Shown piece after piece: positions 6,748 through 15,777 of a stretch of DNA of 49,795 bases (the stretch's first letter is position 1; every line of letters begins with the position of its first letter). The stretch is from Pirellula sp. GTDB taxonomy: Bacteria; Planctomycetota; Planctomycetia; Pirellulales; Pirellulaceae. The notes under the pieces are model-generated. The model was not told the DNA's origin and made no database searches. It saw only the letters and a program-made list of their open reading frames with translations. The position numbers and the translations under genes are program-made. The stretch spans positions 1 through 49,795 of the forward strand of contig JAIPFP010000011.1 of assembly GCA_021736575.1 (NCBI GenBank), read 5' to 3'.

Positions 6748-8996
6748 ATTCAATGGATGCCATGCTATACTGGGCGACCCTAGAGCCTCCGTTTTCTTCC
6801 CAGATGCCAAAACCGTATTTCAAAATGGCGAAAAAATCCACAACAACCGAAGGTAAAACGCAAGAATTACCGAGCGGATCCAAAGCCGAACATGCCTCGA
6901 AAGAAAAGAATTCCGCTGCCGATTCAGGCATCGCTACCTCGAGCGGCAACGGAAAATACACGGTCGTGGCGCGACGCTATCGGCCAAAAACTTTTGCCGA
7001 GCTGGTCGGGCAATCGACCGTCGCCCAAGCCTTGCTCAGCGCAATCAATAGCAATCGAGTGGGTCATGCTTACTTATTCACGGGTGCTCGCGGGGTCGGC
7101 AAAACCAGCACCGCTCGAATTTTTGCCAAGGCCCTAAACGCATCCGCAGACACGAATGGCCAGTTCGATCCGAATTCCGATATGGCGCAAGCCATCGATG
7201 CCGGCGAAGACATGGACGTTCTGGAAATCGATGGTGCCAGCAATCGCGGTATCGATGAAATTCGACAATTGAGAGCCAACGCAGCCGTGCGTCCAAGCCG
7301 ATCGCGTTACAAGATCTACATCATCGACGAAGTGCACATGTTGACGACCCAGGCTTTCAACGCACTGTTGAAAACGCTGGAGGAGCCGCCAGGGCACGTC
7401 AAGTTTATCTTCTGCACAACCGACCCGGAGAAGCTTCCCATCACGGTTCTGTCGAGATGTCAGCGATTCGATTTTCCACCCGTACATACCGAACAGATCT
7501 ACGAACGGTTGAAGTTCATTTGCCAGAACGAAGGAACCAACGCAGACGAAGCGGCATTGAGATTGATCGCACGACGGGCTGCTGGGTCGATGCGAGACAG
7601 CCAATCACTTTTGGAACAACTGTTGAGTTTTGGCGGAGATCGAATTACCGCCGATGTTGTTCACGCCATGCTTGGTACCGCTGATGAAACGCGTCTAAGT
7701 ACCTTTGCATCACGATTGATCGAGCGAGACGCAGCGGGCGCCTTGCGGGAGTTGGACAATGCTGCCAGTGAAGGGGTCGATGTTGGTCAATTGGCAGAGC
7801 AATTGTTGGGATTCCTGCGCGACATGATGACCGTTAGCGTGGGTGGCGGTGCTGATTTGATTCGAACGGCAAACACCAATAGCGCCGATCAACTCATCGA
7901 ATGGGGCAAGAGCTGGGGTACGATGACGCTATTGTCCGCTTTGCAATTGCTCGATGAAACCATTGTCAAAATGCGTCACAGCGTGCAGAGCCGAGTATTG
8001 CTCGAAGTGGCACTGGTGCAAATCTGCAACTTGCAAGACTTGCAATCGCTCTCCGAGCTTGTAAAAGCATTTGCCGCAGGTCAACAAGCTCCCGTGCGAC
8101 GTGTCGCGGCTCCAACGGGTGCCAGAGTCGCCGTACCTGCCGAAGAAGCAAAAAAAAAAGATAACTTAGCAGTGCTTGTTCATGAGGAATCGGATAGGGA
8201 CATCCAAAGTAACTCCGGTAAGGATACCGATATCGCCGACATGCCTGAATCCGCAACCGACGTCAATCCTAACGCCGTTGAGACGGTGGAAAATGCAGAA
8301 CCCGTCGATGCGTTGGTGGAATCAATCGAAACGGTCACAGTCATTGCGGCCCCAATTCTAGAGGCAACGCCCCTGACGATGGCTGCCAAGGACTCCACCG
8401 CAGAAGAATCCCCAACCGAACGAGGCCAAGCCGTTGACGAGTCGAATACCGAACCGGAACTTTCAAATCAAGATGTTGCACCGGTCGATCCCTTGCTGCA
8501 ATTCCGCGCGTGTGCGATCAAGTTGGGCGGCTTTGCAGAGCAATGCGCCGCAATGGCAGTCCGCATCGAGGCTATTTCCGACTCGCAATGGAGAGTTTGC
8601 TTGTCCCGCGATGGTGCAATGGTTCGAGATTACTTTGTTGCGGGCGAAAACGGCAAACGGCTCAAGCAAGCGGTAAAACAAATGGTTGGTCGCGATATCC
8701 ATTTGTCTTTCGAATTGACGGACGAACTGAGTTCCGTCGCCCCTGCACAGGAAGCCGACGTTACCCAACCGAACTTGGAGGAGCGGGCCGTCGAGACTGT
8801 GTCGCGAACTGTTTCGCAAGCCCAGTTAATTCGCAATGCAATGAACAATCCTCTGATCAAGCAGTTCATGGATGTGTTTGAAGGTCAGATCCTGAGAGTC
8901 GACCCCGTTCGCAACCAAGTCCCGGCGCTGCATTTTCAGATAACGGAAACGCCGCTTGTCAAGGCATATGAGAACGATGCGTTGCCTTCGCGCTAG
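6744..8996 (+). CDS. dnaX: DNA polymerase III subunit gamma/tau
   Basis: Clamp-loader ATPase of the replisome. Numbering from 6744: the conserved core starts at YTVVARRYRPKTF (72-84), Walker A is GARGVGKT (114-121), the DEVHML Walker B follows, and LPITVLSRCQRFDF carries sensor and arginine-finger motifs. The four cysteines that bind zinc in DnaX are all replaced (Ala133, Asp142, Ser145, Ala148) without change in spacing. A ten-A tract at codons 469-472 offers frameshifting to a short gamma form. After a low-complexity linker, the tau tail (about 575-680) has a DnaX C-terminal look. The N-terminus is uncertain: the ATG at 6744 overlaps the Uma2 stop, while an ATG at 6825 (residue 28) is just as plausible and has a TATACT box about 55 bp upstream. 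Confidence 0.95.
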   Translation: MNSMDAMLYWATLEPPFSSQMPKPYFKMAKKSTTTEGKTQELPSGSKAEHASKEKNSAADSGIATSSGNGKYTVVARRYRPKTFAELVGQSTVAQALLSAINSNRVGHAYLFTGARGVGKTSTARIFAKALNASADTNGQFDPNSDMAQAIDAGEDMDVLEIDGASNRGIDEIRQLRANAAVRPSRSRYKIYIIDEVHMLTTQAFNALLKTLEEPPGHVKFIFCTTDPEKLPITVLSRCQRFDFPPVHTEQIYERLKFICQNEGTNADEAALRLIARRAAGSMRDSQSLLEQLLSFGGDRITADVVHAMLGTADETRLSTFASRLIERDAAGALRELDNAASEGVDVGQLAEQLLGFLRDMMTVSVGGGADLIRTANTNSADQLIEWGKSWGTMTLLSALQLLDETIVKMRHSVQSRVLLEVALVQICNLQDLQSLSELVKAFAAGQQAPVRRVAAPTGARVAVPAEEAKKKDNLAVLVHEESDRDIQSNSGKDTDIADMPESATDVNPNAVETVENAEPVDALVESIETVTVIAAPILEATPLTMAAKDSTAEESPTERGQAVDESNTEPELSNQDVAPVDPLLQFRACAIKLGGFAEQCAAMAVRIEAISDSQWRVCLSRDGAMVRDYFVAGENGKRLKQAVKQMVGRDIHLSFELTDELSSVAPAQEADVTQPNLEERAVETVSRTVSQAQLIRNAMNNPLIKQFMDVFEGQILRVDPVRNQVPALHFQITETPLVKAYENDALPSR
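8150..8159 (+). promoter_or_regulatory. Candidate dnaX slippage site (A10 tract)
   Basis: The reading frame is GCA AAA AAA AAA GAT. Slippage by one base leads at once to AGA TAA (stop at 8162-8164); slippage the other way gives ATA ACT TAG (stop at 8167-8169). Thus any product from slippage ends at about residue 473, right after the ATPase and oligomerisation domains, which is the size expected for the gamma form. A-tract slippage to make gamma is established for E. coli (ribosomal) and Thermus thermophilus (transcriptional) dnaX. Confidence 0.75.
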
Positions 8997-9040
8997 TGGC
9001 ACAGATTGCTAGTTTTGTTGCACTGTGCAATCTAGTTACT

Positions 9041-9059
9041 AGGCTCTGCGGCAGAGCCT
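9041..9059. repeat. Intergenic palindrome between dnaX and the phosphoesterase gene
   Basis: AGGCTCTGC-G-GCAGAGCCT has perfect 9-bp arms around one base. It sits between the convergent dnaX and propeller/phosphoesterase genes. It lacks a T-tract, so it is either a dispersed REP-like element or a bidirectional RNA 3' stem. Confidence 0.6.
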
Positions 9060-9119
9060 GGGAACGAGCAGTCTCCTGTGCGACACTAATTTCAATCATT
9101 GGCACTAGGCAAATGTCAC

Positions 9120-11690
9120 CTACTCTTTTACCTTGCTGTCAGCAGTCCTTTCTTCGTCCGTATGCTCTTCGTCCTCATGTTCTTCGTCTTCCTCTTCTTC
9201 TTCGTCTTTATCCACCGAGAATACAAAGGCGGAACGGACAGGTGGGGGCATCGGAGAGTTTGCGCCTCGAACACTTCGCCAAACGATATCACCCAACAAA
9301 AGATCGTCGGCGGCATCTTCTCGGGATAAATCCATCTTTTCCGATTCGGCAGCACCCCAGGCCAACGCTGTGTTGATGGTGTTCAAGTCGACGAGGTTTG
9401 GCTTTGCTTCGTACTTGGTTGTGTCTGCAGTCTTACCGAAACTTGCATACATGGGATTGGCCGCCGCGTCGAATTGGGTCATCGGTTCAAGCCCCAGAAT
9501 CAGCTCCATGGAACGCAACATACTGGCTGTCGTATAGAGAGTTGAGTCGACAGTCCCTCGCCTTACATAGGGGCTAATCGCCAATGCAACCGTGCGATGA
9601 GCATCGACGTGGTCCGAACCATTTTGCGCGTCGTCTTCAACCACGAATATCGCAGACTTGGACCAATATCGACTATTGGAAATGGTCTCAACAATCTTTC
9701 CAAGCGCGAGGTCGTTGTCCGCAACCATTGCGGTTGGCGTACGTTTGCCGACACGCGTTCCGCTTGTGTGGTCGTTTCCAATTCGAAGAACAATAAATTG
9801 AGGCAGGTTATCGTTTCGATCGAACTCGGCAAGTTTCTCAGCGAATCGCTTCGCCCGATCCACATCTGGAAAATCCAAGTCGTAAGAGCGATAGAGCGGA
9901 TCAAAGTGATCCTCCAAGGCCTTGACTCTGGCTTTTCCGGGAACTCCCGGTGTGCGAGCGTTTTGAATAAATTCCCCAAAGCTAAAGTAACTTACGCCTG
10001 CCTTTGCGCATTTGTCCCAAATGTAACCGCTCGAAGGAGCTGCGATTTCGTATCCCCCCTCCGACGTGTATCCAATCTTGCCTTTTCCACCGCGATAGCT
10101 TAATGGCCAAGCTCGCTCAACAAAGTCGGTTGCATAAGCGGCCATCGACCACTCATGACCATCCGCGCTCACTTCGCTTTCAACATAGAAATTATCCAAA
10201 AGCACAAAGTCGTTGACCAATGCGTGATGGTTCGGCGTTACCAACTCAGGAAAGATACAAAGATTGGCATCCCCATTTCCTTTCGCAATGTCACCGAAGA
10301 CTTGATCGTAGGTTCGATTTTCTTTAATGATGTAAAAGCAATGTTTAATTGGACTGGGATCACCGACGCGACCTGGGATGGCGGAATCCATTGCCAGCGA
10401 CTGCAGGTTGGGTTGTTCGTCCTGACGCAATGGCGAAACGGCATAGGCGTCCTTGGTGAATCGAACCATTTGAGCAGGCGATGGGGCCGGAATAATGCTG
10501 AGCGTCCCTTTGAACAGTCCGCCGATGTACTCGCGAACCGATGGAGGAGGTTCTCGCAATGGATTCGGACCTTTCGCATTATCGCGAGATGCGAGCCCCT
10601 TGCCGTTGGCAACCAAGATTTGTTGACCAGAATCTGCAAATCGAACACTGGTCGGGTACCAGCCAACAGGGATAAAGCCAAGCGACTTTGACTTTCCGCG
10701 TTCCTGAATATCAAACATGGCGATGTTGTTGTTGTCCGCATTGGCAACAACGAGAACCTTCTCATCCGGGGAAACAGCCAGACTATTGGGCGTACTTCCA
10801 TTGGTGCGTGTTGCATATAAAGACGTGCGAATAACTTCTTTCTGTGCACCTGTTTCGGCATCGAGCATGACCACCGAATTATCGTCGGTGCATCCGACCA
10901 TCAGCAGTTTACCTCCGTCCAAAAACAGCATCTCCGTCGGATGGCTGCGAACAGGCCATTGGGCCAACAACTTCTGAGACGCAATATCGACAACCGCGAT
11001 GGAAGCTTGGCCCCACAAGCTAACCATTGCACGTTTTTGGTCAGGTGAAACGATTACGTCAATTGGAAAGCTACCTTTTGGAAGGTCCACCTTGGATACT
11101 GTGCCTCCTTCTCCAAGCTCGGCGATAACGAGCTGATCCGCTATCAACCCACAAGCCAAGAGTTTTTTGCCTTCACCTGTTTCGGTAATTCCAGCGACCA
11201 CCAGCTTGTCTTTGGGATCGGCCAACTGGATTTTTTTGTTGAGGGTGAGATATCCTTCACGGTGATCGAAAACGTAAACGAGCTCATCTTCGGCGCCGCT
11301 CACATAAAGTCGACTGCCATCCTCGGAAAATCGAAGTCCCTGGAATGTCTGATCGATGACAACCGAGGAGCGAATCTTGCGATCCGCGAGGGAAATGATC
11401 CTGATCTCGTGTGTCCCCCAACCGGTGTGCTGTAGGGCTGCAAATTTTCCGTTTGGCGAGATTTCCATGCGGCTGGGAAAATCACCTAAGTCGATCTGCT
11501 CGCCGGCTGGTCTCAACGACCATCCATTGGGCAACAATGTCTCGCCGCTGTTCTGAAGTCCCGGCAATTGGATCCGACTCTTTTGAGCCAGTTTTTCTTG
11601 GGATTTTGCGGTGGAACAAAGCAGCCAAGGCATCGCAATGAGCGAGACGAAACCGGTCGCGATGGTAAAGAAACGGTAGGAAGTAGACAT
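9120..11690 (-). CDS. Exported beta-propeller/phosphoesterase protein with acidic tail
   Basis: 856 residues from the ATG at 11690; a TTG at 11714 would add eight. The signal peptide runs to about SLIAMPWLLCSTAKSQ. Residues about 40-400 carry YncE/YVTN-type propeller repeats (SPNGKFAAL, SPDQKRAMVSL, SPDEKVLVVANADNNNI). From about 450 to 760 there is a phosphoesterase family domain of the acid-phosphatase/phospholipase-C superfamily: HCFYIIKENRTYDQVFGD, LLDNFYVESEVSADGHEWS and a late VVEDDAQNGSDHVDAHR with metal-ligand Asp/His. The last 35 residues are dominated by Glu, Asp and His. The combination is known in planctomycetes and acidobacteria; the substrate is unknown. It acts outside the cytoplasm. 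Confidence 0.85.
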   Translation of the reverse strand: MSTSYRFFTIATGFVSLIAMPWLLCSTAKSQEKLAQKSRIQLPGLQNSGETLLPNGWSLRPAGEQIDLGDFPSRMEISPNGKFAALQHTGWGTHEIRIISLADRKIRSSVVIDQTFQGLRFSEDGSRLYVSGAEDELVYVFDHREGYLTLNKKIQLADPKDKLVVAGITETGEGKKLLACGLIADQLVIAELGEGGTVSKVDLPKGSFPIDVIVSPDQKRAMVSLWGQASIAVVDIASQKLLAQWPVRSHPTEMLFLDGGKLLMVGCTDDNSVVMLDAETGAQKEVIRTSLYATRTNGSTPNSLAVSPDEKVLVVANADNNNIAMFDIQERGKSKSLGFIPVGWYPTSVRFADSGQQILVANGKGLASRDNAKGPNPLREPPPSVREYIGGLFKGTLSIIPAPSPAQMVRFTKDAYAVSPLRQDEQPNLQSLAMDSAIPGRVGDPSPIKHCFYIIKENRTYDQVFGDIAKGNGDANLCIFPELVTPNHHALVNDFVLLDNFYVESEVSADGHEWSMAAYATDFVERAWPLSYRGGKGKIGYTSEGGYEIAAPSSGYIWDKCAKAGVSYFSFGEFIQNARTPGVPGKARVKALEDHFDPLYRSYDLDFPDVDRAKRFAEKLAEFDRNDNLPQFIVLRIGNDHTSGTRVGKRTPTAMVADNDLALGKIVETISNSRYWSKSAIFVVEDDAQNGSDHVDAHRTVALAISPYVRRGTVDSTLYTTASMLRSMELILGLEPMTQFDAAANPMYASFGKTADTTKYEAKPNLVDLNTINTALAWGAAESEKMDLSREDAADDLLLGDIVWRSVRGANSPMPPPVRSAFVFSVDKDEEEEEDEEHEDEEHTDEERTADSKVKE

Positions 11691-11731
11691 GTAGATTATG
11701 GTTGTTTTTCGCAAGTTTTAAACGATACGAT

Positions 11732-11750
11732 CTGCGTTGCGGAAACGCAG
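11732..11750. repeat. Short inverted repeat in a divergent promoter region
   Basis: CTGCGTT-GCGGA-AACGCAG forms a perfect 7-bp stem with a 5-base loop. It lies between the divergent phosphoesterase and peroxiredoxin genes, 42 bp upstream of the former's ATG, where it could be an operator or a leader hairpin. Confidence 0.4.
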
Positions 11751-11897
11751 CGGAACGGGACAGCCCATCGTTTTAACTAAGTTTTCCGTCAACGGGAGGC
11801 AGACGCAAGAAAATCATCGATTATTCACATCGCGTAGTGCGTCCCGGTTAGAATAGCAATCGTTCACCACCCTTCCTAACCTTTCTTCCTACCGAGG

Positions 11898-12440
11898 ATG
11901 AGCATGCGACTCGTTAACAGTATCTTCATGATGGCAATGATGTTTGTTTCCACCACTTTTGCCGCAGACGGACTCAAAGTCGGTGACAATGCACCGGAAT
12001 TTGAACTCAAAGGGAGCGACGGCAAAACATACGCAGCCAAGGATTTCGTGGGCAAACAAGCGGTGATTATCGCTTGGTTTCCACGTGCCTTTACGGGTGG
12101 ATGCACGAAAGAATGCAATTCGATGCGGGAATCAGGAGCTCAATTGCGAGAGTACCAAGTCGCCTACTTTACGGCGAGCACGGACCCCGTCGAAAAGAAC
12201 GCTGACTTCGCCAAAAGCCTCAACCTCGATTATCCAATCTTGTGCGATCCTGAAGGGAAGAATGCAAAGATGTTCGGAGTCTTAAAACCAGACGGCAAGG
12301 CCGCGAATCGGGTTACCATCATCATCGGAAAAGACGGAAAGATCTTAGCGATCGACGATATGGTGAAGACGGAAACCCACGGGAAAGACCTTTCGGAGCA
12401 ATTAGCAAAGCTTGGCGTTGCAAAAAAAGCTGCTAAGTAG
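11898..12440 (+). CDS. Exported peroxiredoxin (AhpC/TSA, PrxQ-like)
   Basis: 180 residues. A signal peptide (MMAMMFVSTTFA) precedes a thioredoxin-fold peroxiredoxin domain. The active-site loop FPRAFTGGCTKEC fits P-x3-T-x2-C, with the peroxidatic cysteine at Cys69 and a second cysteine at Cys73, only four residues away. PrxQ/BCP enzymes normally have the resolving cysteine five residues away, so whether Cys73 resolves the sulfenic acid is uncertain. The protein should reduce hydrogen peroxide or organic peroxides outside the cytoplasm. The ATG at 11904 may be the true start, because GAGG then lies at a normal distance; at 11898 the GAGG directly abuts the start. Confidence 0.9.
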   Translation: MSMRLVNSIFMMAMMFVSTTFAADGLKVGDNAPEFELKGSDGKTYAAKDFVGKQAVIIAWFPRAFTGGCTKECNSMRESGAQLREYQVAYFTASTDPVEKNADFAKSLNLDYPILCDPEGKNAKMFGVLKPDGKAANRVTIIIGKDGKILAIDDMVKTETHGKDLSEQLAKLGVAKKAAK

Positions 12441-12555
12441 TTTTAGTGAACGTCAGCCGACGGTGTTCTTGTAGAAGGTGAGTGCCAGTTCGCGCTACAC
12501 CTTTTGGAAACTGCGGTTCCATAACATCCCTATCTCCTTCCCTCCCGATTCGATT

Positions 12556-15500
12556 ATGCGAATGCCGAACATTTTCAAAGCATTTCCAACGAAAGTCCTC
12601 GCTTCGATTGCATTGGCTCTCCCTTGTTTCGCTGGCGGGTTTTTGGGCCTCAGCGACATTGCTCAAGCCGAGGAAATTGAATTCAATCGCGACGTCAGGT
12701 CCATCCTCTCCGAGAATTGCTTTGCCTGCCATGGACCCGACCAGAATAAACGCGAAGGCGGGTTGCGTTTGGACTCCCGAGATGGGGCTGTCGCAAAATC
12801 GGATTCCGGAAAGGTTGCCATCGTTGCAGGCAATCCAGATCAAAGTGAATTGATTGCGAGGATCTTGTCTGATGATCCCGATGTTCACATGCCGCCCGCT
12901 CGATCGGAAAAGCATTTGACCACCGCTCAGAAAGAAACGCTGCGACAGTGGGTTGCTCAAGGAGCCAAGTACCAGAGTCACTGGGCATTCATTCCGCCTG
13001 TGCGGCCTTCGCTACCCAGTGTCGCCAACATGATAACGGAGCGCGCCAATCCGATCGATTTGTTTATTCGCGGACGGCTTGAACAGGAGGGTTGTTCGCC
13101 TGCAAAGGAGGCAGACAAAGTAACACTCATTCGCCGTGCAACGCTGGACTTGACAGGTCTCCCGCCCAACCCCGAGGAGATCGATGCGTTTTTAAAAGAC
13201 GAGTCCATCGATGCCTACGAAAAGGTAATTGATCGTTTGCTGAATGCACCGCAATATGGCGAACGCATGGCGATAAATTGGCTGGACTACGCTCGCTACG
13301 CCGACAGCAATGGCTTCCAAAGCGATGGGAGTCGCGACATATGGGCTTGGCGAGATTGGGTCATCCAAGCCTACAACAAGAATCTACCATTCGATCAGTT
13401 CACCATCGAACAATTGGCTGGCGACCTGCTGCCGAATGCCACACCAGACCAAATTATCGCCACCGGATTCAATCGCAACCATCGTTTGAATGGCGAAGGC
13501 GGGCGAATCGAAGCCGAGTGGTTTGTCGAAACAGTGATCGACCGGGTCGAAACAACGGGGCTGACCTGGCTCGGACTTACTTTCAATTGTTGCCGCTGCC
13601 ATGATCACAAGTTCGATCCGATTTCGCAAAAGGAGTTCTATTCGTTGTATGCGTTTTTTAATTCCAACGACGAAAGCGGAGTCCTCGCACCCTCCGGAAA
13701 GAATGGCGAAAACACCCCGCCACTGCTAACGCTCTCGACTGCCGAAACCGAAAGGGAAATTGCGAGACTCGAGTCGATCCGGTCCAACGCGGACACAAAC
13801 CTCAAGAATGCTGAAAGTCGATTGCCCGCTTGGATTCAAGATTGGGAAAAGGCGATGGCAGTCAAACCGAGCGAAATCGAATCCGAGTGGCGTCCATTCG
13901 ATAACGCGATCGCCAAGTCCGTTGGGGGAGCCCAATTAACCAAGCTAAGCGATGGTAGCTTTTTGGCAAGCGGGCCAAATCCGGCCAACGACTCGTACGT
14001 TGCCTCAGGCGCACTGCAAGGCTCGGAGCTCACCGCCATTCTCATCGAAGTCTTTCCCGATTCATCGCTTCCGAATGAGAGCTTAGGGCGAGGTTTCAAT
14101 GGCAACTTTATTTTGACCGATGTATCCGCTCAGATCCAAGCACCAAGTCTATCGGAACCACTCAAGCTTCGATTCACCAAAGCCCAGGCGGACTATGAGC
14201 AACAGGGATGGACAGCCGCATCGATCGTGACCGCCCGTGCGAAACGAAAAGCAGATGCAAACATCGGATGGGCCATCGATGGCAACGACGTTACCAAGCG
14301 ACTCCCCAGGAAACTCGTTTTGCAAACCAACAAAGCCGTGCCAATTCCAAACGATGCCCAGATTGAAATCACCATCAAGAATGGATCGACCCATCAAGAC
14401 CACAACGTTGGCCGATTTCGTCTGTCGACAACCTCGATTGCCCCAGATCGTATCTCGCTAAAGAGTGCCAGCACGTCCGCCGACGTTCGGCTCATCTTGG
14501 ATAAACCACCAGAGGCTCGTACGGACGAACAACGCAAGATCTTGGAGGAGCACTTCAAAAAGAATGTGCCGAGCCCCTATGCCGATGCGGTCAAGGAACT
14601 TGAGTCTGCCAAGAAGAAATTGCAAGACTATCGCGATGGTTTGCCGACCACCATGGTGATGAAAGAAGGCAAGCCGCGCGATGCGTTCGTTCTGGTCCGT
14701 GGCCAATACGATCAACCAAGCGACAAAGTAACGCGCGGTGTCCCCGCCGTCTTTCCGCCTATTCCAGAAACCGAATCAATGGATCGATTGGGGTTTGCAA
14801 AATGGATTGTGCAACGCAACAACCCCTTAACGGCTCGCGTTTGGGTCAATCGGGAATGGGAGCGATTCTTTGGTATTGGGCTGGTTAAGACCACCGAGAA
14901 TTTTGGCGCACAAGCTGAGTATCCGAGCCATCCTGAACTGCTCGATTGGCTGGCTTGTGAATTCATGGAACCAACGAAAAATACATTGGACCCCAGCAAG
15001 CCTCCAACCGCCTGGGACATGAAATCCCTACAGAAACTCATACTCTTGAGCCAAACCTATCGACAATCGCCGCGAGTCGATCTTGAGCTTGCCAAGCGAG
15101 ATCCGGAAAATCGATTGTTGACTCGCGCTTCGCGAATCCGCTTGACAGGCGAAGTTCTTCGCGATTCCGCCCTGGCTGTCAGCAAACTATTAGTGCCTAA
15201 GATCGGTGGACCGAGCGTTCGCCCGTATATGCCCGAAGGAGTTTGGGACGAGACGAGCAAGTATGGTAACCTTCGCAATTATATGCATGACAAAGGGGAA
15301 GGCCTGTATCGTCGAACGATGTACACGATTTGGAAACGGACAGCAGCACCACCCTCGCTGTTGCTCTTTGACGCGCCCAACCGAGAGGCTTGTATCGTCA
15401 AGCGATCGAGGACCAATACTCCACTCCAAGCACTGTCGCTCATGAACGAAGTTACGTTCGTCGAAGCGGCTCGCCACTTTGGTTCAAGGATGATTCTGGA

Positions 15501-15765
15501 AGGCGGGAGCTCCGATCGAGAACGCATTCAATTCGGATTTAGAACGGCCATCGGAAGAGCTCCGACCGATCGCGAATCGGAAGTACTATTGAAAGGTCTG
15601 GCGGAAGATCAAAATCGATTTAGGAGCAATCCAGATGCAACCAAGCTCTTGCTTAAGACAGGTGACTCGCCATCGCATCCAGAGCTTGATCCGGCCACGC
15701 ACGCAGCCTATACGCTGGTCGCCAACATCCTGCTCAACCTGGACGAATTTGTCACTCGTGAATAG
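12556..15765 (+). CDS. Planctomycete cytochrome c / DUF1549 / DUF1553 protein
   Basis: 1069 residues from the ATG at 12556; a GTG at 12478 is possible but adds a non-signal segment. The signal peptide (residues about 12-38) ends at AQA. A planctomycete-type cytochrome c domain has the haem motif CFACH (55-59) and GGLRLDSRDGA. DUF1549 follows, with LTGLPPNPEEIDAFL, a WLDYARYADSNGFQ stretch and the second CxxCH-like CRCHDHKFDPI near residue 347. DUF1553 occupies the C-terminal third (WVNREWERFFGIGLV, RTNTPLQALSLMNE). It ends 12 bp before the DUF1501 gene, its usual partner. Such pairs are abundant in planctomycetes and are thought to act in extracytoplasmic redox or polymer breakdown; no substrate is proven here. 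Confidence 0.95.
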   Translation: MRMPNIFKAFPTKVLASIALALPCFAGGFLGLSDIAQAEEIEFNRDVRSILSENCFACHGPDQNKREGGLRLDSRDGAVAKSDSGKVAIVAGNPDQSELIARILSDDPDVHMPPARSEKHLTTAQKETLRQWVAQGAKYQSHWAFIPPVRPSLPSVANMITERANPIDLFIRGRLEQEGCSPAKEADKVTLIRRATLDLTGLPPNPEEIDAFLKDESIDAYEKVIDRLLNAPQYGERMAINWLDYARYADSNGFQSDGSRDIWAWRDWVIQAYNKNLPFDQFTIEQLAGDLLPNATPDQIIATGFNRNHRLNGEGGRIEAEWFVETVIDRVETTGLTWLGLTFNCCRCHDHKFDPISQKEFYSLYAFFNSNDESGVLAPSGKNGENTPPLLTLSTAETEREIARLESIRSNADTNLKNAESRLPAWIQDWEKAMAVKPSEIESEWRPFDNAIAKSVGGAQLTKLSDGSFLASGPNPANDSYVASGALQGSELTAILIEVFPDSSLPNESLGRGFNGNFILTDVSAQIQAPSLSEPLKLRFTKAQADYEQQGWTAASIVTARAKRKADANIGWAIDGNDVTKRLPRKLVLQTNKAVPIPNDAQIEITIKNGSTHQDHNVGRFRLSTTSIAPDRISLKSASTSADVRLILDKPPEARTDEQRKILEEHFKKNVPSPYADAVKELESAKKKLQDYRDGLPTTMVMKEGKPRDAFVLVRGQYDQPSDKVTRGVPAVFPPIPETESMDRLGFAKWIVQRNNPLTARVWVNREWERFFGIGLVKTTENFGAQAEYPSHPELLDWLACEFMEPTKNTLDPSKPPTAWDMKSLQKLILLSQTYRQSPRVDLELAKRDPENRLLTRASRIRLTGEVLRDSALAVSKLLVPKIGGPSVRPYMPEGVWDETSKYGNLRNYMHDKGEGLYRRTMYTIWKRTAAPPSLLLFDAPNREACIVKRSRTNTPLQALSLMNEVTFVEAARHFGSRMILEGGSSDRERIQFGFRTAIGRAPTDRESEVLLKGLAEDQNRFRSNPDATKLLLKTGDSPSHPELDPATHAAYTLVANILLNLDEFVTRE

Positions 15766-15777
15766 AAAACATAACCA

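Noticed and set aside
8463-8819. 118-residue minus-strand frame
   Set aside because: Entirely inside dnaX on the opposite strand; composition typical of a shadow frame.
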